From Streptomyces speibonae (lineage in GTDB: Bacteria; Actinomycetota; Actinomycetes; Streptomycetales; Streptomycetaceae), in NCBI GenBank assembly GCA_000715605.1, contig KL568626.1:37999-43898 (forward strand): 5,900 nt of DNA, read 5' to 3'. The notes below the pieces were generated by a model, which worked only from the letters and a program-made list of their open reading frames with translations, made no database searches and was not told where the DNA came from. The position numbers and the translations under genes were made by a program. Positions 1 to 5,900 of the stretch are shown piece after piece. Position 1 is the first letter of the stretch, and each line of letters starts with the position of its first letter.

Positions 1-1281
1 GTCCCCGGCCACACCGGACGCGGCGGAGCCACGGCGACCGTGGCCGGACTCAAGACCTCCGGTGCGGCCGTCATCCACGGCGCCACCGGCGACCAGCAGG
101 TGTCGGCGGGACTGTTCGAGATGTCCGTCGAGGGCGGCGGCACGCTCCAGACGTACTGCGTCGACATCAACACCCCCACGCAGAAGGACGCCAAGTACCA
201 CGAGACCGCCTGGAGCGGGACCTCGCTGGGCACCAACAAGGACGCCGGCCGCATCCGCTGGATCCTGCAGCACTCCTACCCCCAGGTGAACGACCTGGCG
301 GCGCTCGCGAAGAAGGCGGGCATCCGCGGCCAGCTCACGGAACAGGACGCCGCGGCCGGCACCCAGGTGGCCATCTGGCGCCACTCCGACGACGTGGACG
401 TGGACGCCGTCGACCCCCAGGCCGAGCAGCTCGCGGACTACCTGCAGAAGAACGCCCGCAACCAGGCGGAGCCGAAGGCGTCGCTGACCCTGGACCCGCC
501 GACGGTCTCCGGCCGCCCGGGCGCGCGGATCGGCCCGGTGACGGTACGCACGGACGCCCGCAGCGTGACGATCGTGCCGCCCGCGGACGCCACGGCGAGC
601 GGCGTGCGCATCGTGGACAAGGACGGCGAGCCCCTCACCACCGCCACCAACGGCAGCGAGTTCTTCTACGAGGTGCCCGAGGACGCGTCCGCGGCCACCG
701 CCGAAGTGACCGCGCAGGCCTCGACCACGGTGCCCGTCGGCCGCGCCTTCGTCTCCGACTCCCGGAGCCAGACGCAGATCCTCGCCGGGTCCAGCGAGTC
801 CACCGTCTCGGCGACGGCGACCGCCACCTGGGCGCTGGAGGGCGCGATACCCGCGCTGTCCGCCCGTGAGAACTGCGCCAAGGGCGGCGTGGACCTCACC
901 GTCACCAACCACGACGACGAGCCGTTCACCTTCGAACTGACGGGTACGGAGCACACGGTGGCGGGCGGCGCGTCCCGGACGGTGACGGTTCCGCTGAGCG
1001 AGGACAGGGCGTACGACTTCACGGTCACGGGCCCGAACGGCTTCGGGCAGCGGTTCACCGGCATGCTCGACTGCCTGACCAGGACCGCCGAGACCGGCAC
1101 GACCGCCCAGAGTTACACGGCCCCGACCCCCTTGGCCGGCGCCCCCGCCGACACCAACCTCGCCGAGACCGGCTCCTCCAACGCCACCCCGTGGATCGCC
1201 GGCACCGCCATCGCCCTGGTCGTCCTCGGCGGCGCGGGCCTGGTCATCACCCGCCGCCGCCAGACCCCGACCGACGACTGA
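1..1281 (+). CDS. Thioester-domain (TQXA) LAxTG-anchored surface protein, 5' end missing
   Basis: This is a cell-surface protein, open from the first base of the window, so its start and signal peptide lie upstream. The GTG at 40 is in frame but is not taken as the start, because the frame is open before it. Numbering from the first visible codon, Cys53 lies in a YCVD motif and Gln122 in a TQVAIW motif. This pair is the signature of the Cys-Gln thioester domain of Gram-positive surface proteins, where the internal bond can attach covalently to host or surface nucleophiles. The middle (about 150-370) is Thr/Val-rich and looks like beta-sandwich stalk domains, with two further Cys residues. The C-terminus has LAETG (387-391), a hydrophobic segment (about 396-415) and RRR, a sorting signal of the LAxTG type used by class E sortases in Streptomyces. 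Third positions are strongly G/C. The family assignment is firm; the ligand is unknown. Confidence 0.9.
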   Translation, partial: VPGHTGRGGATATVAGLKTSGAAVIHGATGDQQVSAGLFEMSVEGGGTLQTYCVDINTPTQKDAKYHETAWSGTSLGTNKDAGRIRWILQHSYPQVNDLAALAKKAGIRGQLTEQDAAAGTQVAIWRHSDDVDVDAVDPQAEQLADYLQKNARNQAEPKASLTLDPPTVSGRPGARIGPVTVRTDARSVTIVPPADATASGVRIVDKDGEPLTTATNGSEFFYEVPEDASAATAEVTAQASTTVPVGRAFVSDSRSQTQILAGSSESTVSATATATWALEGAIPALSARENCAKGGVDLTVTNHDDEPFTFELTGTEHTVAGGASRTVTVPLSEDRAYDFTVTGPNGFGQRFTGMLDCLTRTAETGTTAQSYTAPTPLAGAPADTNLAETGSSNATPWIAGTAIALVVLGGAGLVITRRRQTPTDD

Positions 1282-1286
1282 TCCCC

Positions 1287-1307
1287 GCCCGGGTCCCAGA
1301 CCCGGGC
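1287..1307 (+). terminator. Hairpin terminator after the surface-protein gene
   Basis: A perfect 9-bp inverted repeat, GCCCGGGTC and GACCCGGGC, is separated by the 3-nt loop CCA and starts 5 nt after the TGA at 1279-1281. There is no U-tract, which is common for terminators in high-GC actinobacteria. The position and compact stem support a terminator for the upstream gene. Confidence 0.7.
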
Positions 1308-1359
1308 CATCGATCAAAGTCCCGTCGGGCCCCAGCGCGTGGAACCGCGGAGCATCCGT

Positions 1360-1393
1360 GGCCTCCACGGCACGGCGCCGTGCCGTGGAGGCC
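1360..1393. repeat. Perfect 34-bp palindrome
   Basis: Seventeen bases starting GGCCTCCACGGCACGGC are followed directly by their exact reverse complement, ending GGCCGTGGAGGCC-like in mirror; symmetry is perfect with no spacer and stops at 1359/1394. It lies about 50 nt beyond the terminator at 1287-1307. As RNA it would form a very stable hairpin on either strand, and as DNA it could extrude a cruciform or bind a dimeric protein. A bidirectional transcription stop is the simplest reading, but no opposing gene is visible close by. Confidence 0.8.
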
Positions 1394-1406
1394 CGTCCGG
1401 CTGGAC

Positions 1407-1447
1407 CGGGCCGTGGGGGATCCCGCACACGGAAGCCGTACGGCCCG
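1407..1447. repeat. Nested inverted repeat
   Basis: The outer arms are CGGGCCGT (1407-1414) and ACGGCCCG (1440-1447), a perfect 8-bp match. Overlapping them is a 16-bp near-palindrome at 1413-1428 (GTGGGGGA then TCCCGCAC, one mismatched pair). The two structures share bases 1413-1414, so they would compete. It starts 13 nt after the 34-bp palindrome. Its role is unknown; GC-rich inverted repeats of this size can arise by chance. Confidence 0.45.
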
Positions 1448-1618
1448 ACGACGTTCGCGTCGATGTCGCCGGGCTCGCGGTCGACCGATGGGACGGGCGA
1501 CAGGCGGTCGGCAACGCCTCGATCATGGTGAGTGCGGGCGAGAGCCAGGAAGCCGGTACCGCGCCGTATCGTCGGTGTCACGCCAGCGTAGTGATTCCAT
1601 GACGAGCTCATCGCTCGG

Positions 1619-1649
1619 TTGTCCGCCGGACGCACAGTCGTGTCAGAAT
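1619..1649 (+). promoter_or_regulatory. Candidate sigma-70/HrdB-like promoter
   Basis: TTGTCC (1619-1624) and CAGAAT (1644-1649) are 19 nt apart and resemble the TTGACN and TAGANT boxes of Streptomyces housekeeping promoters. Transcription would start near 1656, giving the gene at 1994 a leader of more than 330 nt or making a separate short RNA. This is a weak call by eye, with other loosely matching hexamers nearby. Confidence 0.25.
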
Positions 1650-1948
1650 GATCGTCGCCGGACGGCGTCCCGGAAGAGCGGAAGCGCAACGCCGTGTCGC
1701 GGGGGTGTTGTGGTCGGTGATTCCGCCGACTGTACATAGTCCCCGGTGCAAGCCGGCCACCGGTCGCGAATGGCTGACCGAACTGACCAATAGTCTCCGT
1801 GCGGTGTCGTCCACGTGGGCGCATTCCAGTCCATGAATTCACCGCACTCACGTTTTGCCAGAGACAGGCCCGTTGAAACACCGACCGGGCCGTACACCTC
1901 CGGGCCGACATTCGGTAGCGCGCGTGCGAGGCGTTTGCTGAAACCTCT

Positions 1949-1966
1949 GGAACGCAAGACTGTTCC
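1949..1966 (+). promoter_or_regulatory. Short inverted repeat close to the start of the killer-toxin-like gene
   Basis: GGAAC (1949-1953) and GTTCC (1962-1966) form a 5-bp inverted repeat with an 8-nt spacer, 28 nt upstream of the ATG. The left arm also resembles the GGAAC -35 box of ECF sigma factor promoters, though no good -10 partner is seen at the usual distance. An operator or a small leader hairpin is possible; chance cannot be excluded. Confidence 0.2.
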
Positions 1967-1978
1967 GATTACGCAACC

Positions 1979-1985
1979 GAAGGGA
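1979..1985 (+). promoter_or_regulatory. Ribosome binding site of the killer-toxin-like gene
   Basis: GAAGGGA lies 8 nt before the ATG at 1994 and fixes that start. An earlier out-of-frame ATG at 1986-1988 is too close to this site and opens only a very short frame, so it is not used as a start. Confidence 0.7.
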
Positions 1986-1993
1986 ATGCACGT

Positions 1994-2347
1994 ATGTTCC
2001 GTAAGTTCATGACAGCTGCCACGACCTTAGCGGCGGCTTCCGCGCTGGTCGTGGGCCTGCCCGCGACTCAGGCGTCCGCGGCGGCGATTCAGGAGGTCGC
2101 GTGCAAGAATCGCACCGACTTCCTCAAGATCACCTCGTCTTACCCCAGCACGCGCGAGACCTGTTTCGCGAACGCCGGGAGCCTGCCTGTGGGACTTCTC
2201 GGGGTGAACCACGTTTCTTCAGGGAATAATGCGGGCTATCTCGTATACCGGGATTTCCTGAGCCGGACTGATCGCAAGTACCACTTCGGGAAGGGGCACA
2301 CAAAGCCCGTCAACCTCTTCGGTGTGTTCCGCGTCGTCATCTACTGA
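1994..2347 (+). CDS. Secreted beta/gamma-crystallin-type protein, similar to Streptomyces killer-toxin-like SKLP1
   Basis: The precursor is 117 residues. It begins with a Sec signal peptide (MFRKF, a hydrophobic core at about 7-24, and ASA/ASAA cleavage near 29-31), leaving a mature domain of about 86-88 residues. The mature part starts IQEVAC, followed by FLKI (43-46), CFANAG (57-62) and VNHVSSGNN (71-79). From memory these match the pattern of SKLP1, a small killer-toxin-like protein of a Streptomyces sp. that acts on yeasts and fungi, and more distantly the metalloproteinase inhibitor SMPI; both have a beta/gamma-crystallin fold. Cys37 and Cys57 are the only cysteines and could form one disulfide. 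Codon 12 (2027-2029) is TTA, which in Streptomyces needs the bldA tRNA. By my count 25 of 117 codons end in A or T, far more than in the flanking genes. The secreted fold is likely; antifungal activity is inferred. Confidence 0.8.
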   Translation: MFRKFMTAATTLAAASALVVGLPATQASAAAIQEVACKNRTDFLKITSSYPSTRETCFANAGSLPVGLLGVNHVSSGNNAGYLVYRDFLSRTDRKYHFGKGHTKPVNLFGVFRVVIY

Positions 2348-2375
2348 TCCGATGCACCGGTAGGTCCTTTCGAGG

Positions 2376-2422
2376 GCCGAACCGCTGGAGGGTCCGGGCT
2401 TCGGACCCTCCAGCGGTTCGGC
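2376..2422 (+). terminator. Strong hairpin terminator after the killer-toxin-like gene
   Basis: The arms 2376-2396 and 2402-2422 are a perfect 21-bp inverted repeat (left arm begins GCCGAACCGC, right arm ends GCGGTTCGGC) around the loop GGCTT, starting 29 nt after the stop codon. There is no T-tract. The size and position indicate a strong stop that isolates this gene from the ettA operon. Confidence 0.85.
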
Positions 2423-2742
2423 ACGGTGCTCCGGTCGGCGGCCGCTGCGCGATCCTCGTTCGTCCACACGCCAACGGATGATCGCGTGGCGGCCTCACCG
2501 GAGCCTCTGTCGGCCGTCGGCGGGGCACGGCGCAGACAGGGCGGTGTGTCCCCGGTCGCCATAGGTGCCTGACGGTCACGGGGTCGTGCCAGGGCGTTCG
2601 GCGGTGACCGACGGTGACGGGTGATGCGCGAGGTGCGCGCGGAAAGGGCTGGTCGGGGGCCGAGGGGCGGACGCGTTTCCGCCCAGGGGTGGCGGTACGG
2701 CAAGATGGGGTGTATCTGCCCACTGCCTGATTTCAAGCTGCC
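2423..2742. other. Intergenic region upstream of ettA
   Basis: No gene is recognised in these 320 nt. A reverse-strand open frame spanning it runs antisense through all of ettA and is an artefact of high GC. An 8-bp inverted repeat, GCTCCGGT (2428-2435) and ACCGGAGC (2497-2504), has a 61-nt spacer and may be chance. The ettA promoter should lie in this stretch. Confidence 0.6.
2676..2706 (+). promoter_or_regulatory. Possible ettA promoter
   Basis: CAAGAT (2701-2706) is a fair -10 box. TTTCCG (2676-2681) is a poor -35 box 19 nt upstream. A start near 2713 would give ettA a leader of about 42 nt. This is a weak call, made mainly because the operon must be read from this gap. Confidence 0.2.
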
Positions 2743-2748
2743 GGACGG
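2743..2748 (+). promoter_or_regulatory. Weak ribosome binding site of ettA
   Basis: GGACGG lies 6 nt before the TTG at 2755. It is an imperfect Shine-Dalgarno match, so ettA combines a weak site with a rare start codon, which suggests moderate or controlled initiation. Confidence 0.4.
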
Positions 2749-2754
2749 TTTCTC

Positions 2755-4419
<1,665 letters not shown>

Positions 4420-4423
4420 TCTC

Positions 4424-4849
4424 TTGCGCCACATCTACCGCTGCCCGCTGCGCTGGGCGGACATGGACGCGTACGGCCACGTCAACAACGTGGTGTTCCT
4501 CCGCTACCTGGAGGAAGCACGCATCGACTTCCTGTTCCGCCCGGAGAAGGACTTCCAGCAGGGGTCCGTGGTGGCGCGCCACGAGATCGACTACAAGCGG
4601 CAGCTCGTCCACCGGCACACGCCCGTGGACATCGAGCTGTGGGTCACCGAGATCAGGGCGGCGTCCTTCACCCTCACCTACGAGGTGAAGGACGACGACC
4701 TCGTCTACGTCCGCGCGTCCACGGTGATAGTGCCGTTCGACTTCGAGGCCCAGCGCCCGCGTCGGCTCACCGGGGAGGAACGCGCGTTCCTCCGGGAGTA
4801 CACGGACGACGCCGACGACGCGAAGAAGGAGGAGGCCGTCGCCGCATGA
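4424..4849 (+). CDS. Hotdog-fold acyl-CoA thioesterase (4HBT/YbgC-FadM type)
   Basis: The protein is 141 residues, a normal length for single-domain hotdog thioesterases, which hydrolyse acyl-CoA thioesters in the cytoplasm. The motif WADMDAYGHVNN (11-22) is the family hallmark. Asp15 aligns with the catalytic Asp of 4-hydroxybenzoyl-CoA thioesterase, and the helix that follows (FLRYLEEARIDFL) is typical. The C-terminal tail from about 126 is acidic and Lys/Ala-rich, probably disordered. The TTG start is effectively forced: an in-frame stop lies at 4406-4408, and the next start, ATG at 4463, would cut into the catalytic motif. It begins 4 nt after ettA with no strong ribosome site, so translation is probably coupled to ettA. 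The substrate cannot be read from the sequence. Confidence 0.9.
   Translation: MRHIYRCPLRWADMDAYGHVNNVVFLRYLEEARIDFLFRPEKDFQQGSVVARHEIDYKRQLVHRHTPVDIELWVTEIRAASFTLTYEVKDDDLVYVRASTVIVPFDFEAQRPRRLTGEERAFLREYTDDADDAKKEEAVAA
4826..4835 (+). promoter_or_regulatory. Strong ribosome binding site inside the thioesterase gene
   Basis: AAGGAGGAGG, lying in the last codons of the thioesterase gene, ends 10 nt before the ATG at 4846. It sets the start of the downstream gene, which also overlaps the thioesterase stop as ATGA. Confidence 0.75.
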
Positions 4850-5517
4850 CGGCGCTCCACCTCGCCGACGAAGGGGAGGCCGCGGACCTCGCGGCCTTCC
4901 TCTCCCGGCTGCTGCACTACGACCGGTCCGCCGCCGTCCGGTTGCAGGCGGCCGGCACGGCGCTCGCCGTCTTCGGTCGGCCGCCGTCGTTCGAGGTGCT
5001 CGTCGTACGCGCCGTCCGGCTGGCGAAGCCGTACGAGAACGGGCTCGACGTCACGCTCGACGTGACCGTGTCCGCGGGTGAACTGCTGGAGTCGGTGGAC
5101 GAGTCCGCCGCCACGGCCCTCGTGCCCGGCGCCGTCACCGGCCCGCCGTGGGCCGGGGTACTGCCCCCGCGCGGCGGCTGGCGGGCCGAACCCGGGCTGC
5201 CGGCGCCCCACGAGCTCCGCGCACTCGTCGCCGCGTCGGTCGCGGAGTTCCGTTCCCGTACGGAGGAACTCGCGCCCGAGCGGCGTTCCCGCGCGGAACT
5301 CGACCGCGTCGGGCGGGAGATCTGGTCCCGCACGGTCGCGGACACCGGCCTGCCGGTGCGGGCGGTGCACGCCGCCCAGTCGCTGGGCTTCCTGCGGGGC
5401 GCCGAGCAGACGCTCCTCTCCTCGGGATCCTGGCTGCGCCTGCGGACGCCCTACGGCTCGGTCGCCGTACGGCGCACGTCGGGTCTGCTCGGGGGGCTCG
5501 ACCTCAGCATCCGCTGA
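4846..5517 (+). CDS. Conserved-looking hypothetical protein, third gene of the ettA operon
   Basis: I do not recognise a named family. The 223-residue protein has no signal peptide, membrane segment or cysteine, so it is probably cytoplasmic. The N-terminal part (about 10-80) alternates helix-like and strand-like stretches, including an aliphatic strand FEVLVVRAVRL (49-59). A Pro/Gly-rich stretch (about 94-121) leads to a charged, Arg/Glu-rich helical segment (122-165). The C-terminus (about 166-223) holds short strands such as WLRLRTPYGSVAVRR. The frame is open far upstream inside the thioesterase gene, but the ATG at 4846 is chosen for its strong ribosome site and the ATGA overlap, typical of translational coupling. 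GC3 is high and the composition matches ettA, so it looks resident. Its place suggests a link to the thioesterase or EttA; this is inference only. Confidence 0.85.
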   Translation: MTALHLADEGEAADLAAFLSRLLHYDRSAAVRLQAAGTALAVFGRPPSFEVLVVRAVRLAKPYENGLDVTLDVTVSAGELLESVDESAATALVPGAVTGPPWAGVLPPRGGWRAEPGLPAPHELRALVAASVAEFRSRTEELAPERRSRAELDRVGREIWSRTVADTGLPVRAVHAAQSLGFLRGAEQTLLSSGSWLRLRTPYGSVAVRRTSGLLGGLDLSIR

Positions 5518-5532
5518 GGCTCTCCTTCCCCG

Positions 5533-5900
5533 TTACTCCACGCTGTCGTCCGGCCGTACGGCGATGTGGTCGGGCTCCAGTTCCAGGGCGACGCGGTCCC
5601 GCATGTTCAGGGCGCGGGTGTAGTCCGCGGGGAGCTGGAGGCGGCCCGCGCGGTCCAGCATGGCGTACTCGCGGGCGACCACCGTCTCGTGGCCGGTGAC
5701 GGCGTCCACCTCGCTGCGCCGCAGCACCTCGGTCGACGTACGGCCGTCACGGATGGCGACCGTGCGGCGCACCTCGCCCGCCACCGCGTGGTCGTGGGTG
5801 ACGATCACGATCGTCGTGCCGAGCTGCTCGTTCGCCGTGCGGAACGCGGCGAAGATCTGCTCCGCGGTGTGCGAGTCCAGCTCGCCGGTCGGCTCGTCCG
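5533..5900 (-). CDS. ABC exporter ATPase (MacB/LolD type) with AbrB-like C-terminal tail, 5' part missing
   Basis: This reverse-strand gene runs off the right edge; the last 121 residues and the TAA stop are visible. The visible part opens with Walker B and D-loop DEPTGELDS, where the Glu after Pro-Asp context (DEP) is the catalytic one, followed by a helix and the H-loop in TIVIVTHD. This form is typical of MacB/LolD ATPases that work with FtsX-like permeases to export peptides, lipoproteins or drugs. The frame is open above the GTG at 5808, so that codon is not the start. After the ATPase fold, visible residues 79-115 read MLDRAGRLQLPADY then ALNMRDRVALELEPDHIAVRP, which resembles the AbrB/SpoVT/MazE swapped-hairpin fold (a GR-hydrophobic-P turn, then a D-R-V strand). 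That tail could mediate dimerisation or binding. The gene converges on the operon with a 15-nt gap. Confidence 0.85.
   Translation of the reverse strand, partial: DEPTGELDSHTAEQIFAAFRTANEQLGTTIVIVTHDHAVAGEVRRTVAIRDGRTSTEVLRRSEVDAVTGHETVVAREYAMLDRAGRLQLPADYTRALNMRDRVALELEPDHIAVRPDDSVE

Larger units (their letters stand above)
1308..1978. other. Non-coding region of about 670 nt upstream of the killer-toxin-like gene
   Basis: No convincing gene is seen on either strand. Open frames here lack recognisable domains, good ribosome binding sites and the G/C third-position bias of the neighbours. The first part (to about 1450) is very GC-rich and holds a perfect 34-bp palindrome and a second, nested inverted repeat. 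From about 1560 the composition becomes richer in A/T, as in promoter DNA, with several weak promoter-like hexamer pairs. The region could hold a distant promoter and long leader for the gene at 1994, or a small RNA; neither is proven by the sequence. Confidence 0.6.

Noticed and set aside
40..42. GTG as the start of the surface-protein gene
   Set aside because: The frame is open to base 1 and a secreted anchored protein needs a signal peptide, absent after this codon, so the real start lies upstream.
1360..1447. CRISPR array or insertion-sequence ends
   Set aside because: The inverted repeats are single and differ from each other; there are no regularly spaced repeats, no transposase and no target-site duplication.
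1191..1739. A 182-residue forward frame crossing the end of the surface-protein gene
   Set aside because: It begins inside the LAxTG gene in another frame, runs through the terminator and palindrome, and is Arg-rich low-complexity sequence.
1643..1957. A 104-residue reverse-strand frame in the non-coding gap
   Set aside because: It has no recognisable domain, no clear ribosome site and no G/C third-position bias, and it overlaps promoter-like A/T-richer DNA.
4705..5370. A 221-residue reverse-strand frame opposite the operon's third gene
   Set aside because: It lacks motifs and a ribosome site, whereas the forward gene has a strong ribosome site and an ATGA overlap with the thioesterase.

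Overview
The window is high-GC DNA with strong G/C third-position bias in most genes. It has a TTG-started ettA, a sortase-type LAxTG surface protein, a rare TTA codon in one small secreted-protein gene, and a protein resembling a Streptomyces killer-toxin-like peptide. Together these point to a chromosomal segment of Streptomyces or a close relative. The family calls below come from motif recognition by eye; no search was run.

Layout. (1) 1-1281, + strand: the C-terminal 426 residues of a cell-wall-anchored thioester-domain (TQXA) surface protein, ending in LAETG, a membrane segment and RRR, followed by a compact hairpin terminator. (2) 1308-1978: about 670 nt with no convincing gene. It holds a perfect 34-bp palindrome, a second nested inverted repeat and promoter-like sequences. 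(3) 1994-2347, +: a small secreted beta/gamma-crystallin-type protein of the SKLP1/SMPI group, with a TTA codon in its signal peptide and lower GC3 than its neighbours, closed by a perfect 21-bp stem hairpin. (4) 2423-2754: a non-coding gap with the probable ettA promoter. (5) 2755-5517, +: a tight three-gene operon of ettA (ABC-F ribosome factor), a hotdog-fold thioesterase 4 nt downstream, and an unrecognised 223-residue protein overlapping by ATGA. (6) 5533-5900, - strand and convergent: the C-terminal part of a MacB/LolD-type ABC exporter ATPase, with a tail that looks like an AbrB/SpoVT swapped-hairpin domain.

How the genes relate. The ettA operon looks like conserved housekeeping. EttA tunes translation to the energy state, and the two small genes are probably translated by coupling. 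The surface protein and the crystallin-like secreted protein look like accessory, environment-facing functions. The TTA codon suggests the secreted protein is made only when the bldA leucyl-tRNA is available, that is, late in growth or during development. The most interesting items are the TTA-gated killer-toxin-like gene and its structured upstream region, the ABC ATPase with an AbrB-like tail, and the perfect palindrome.
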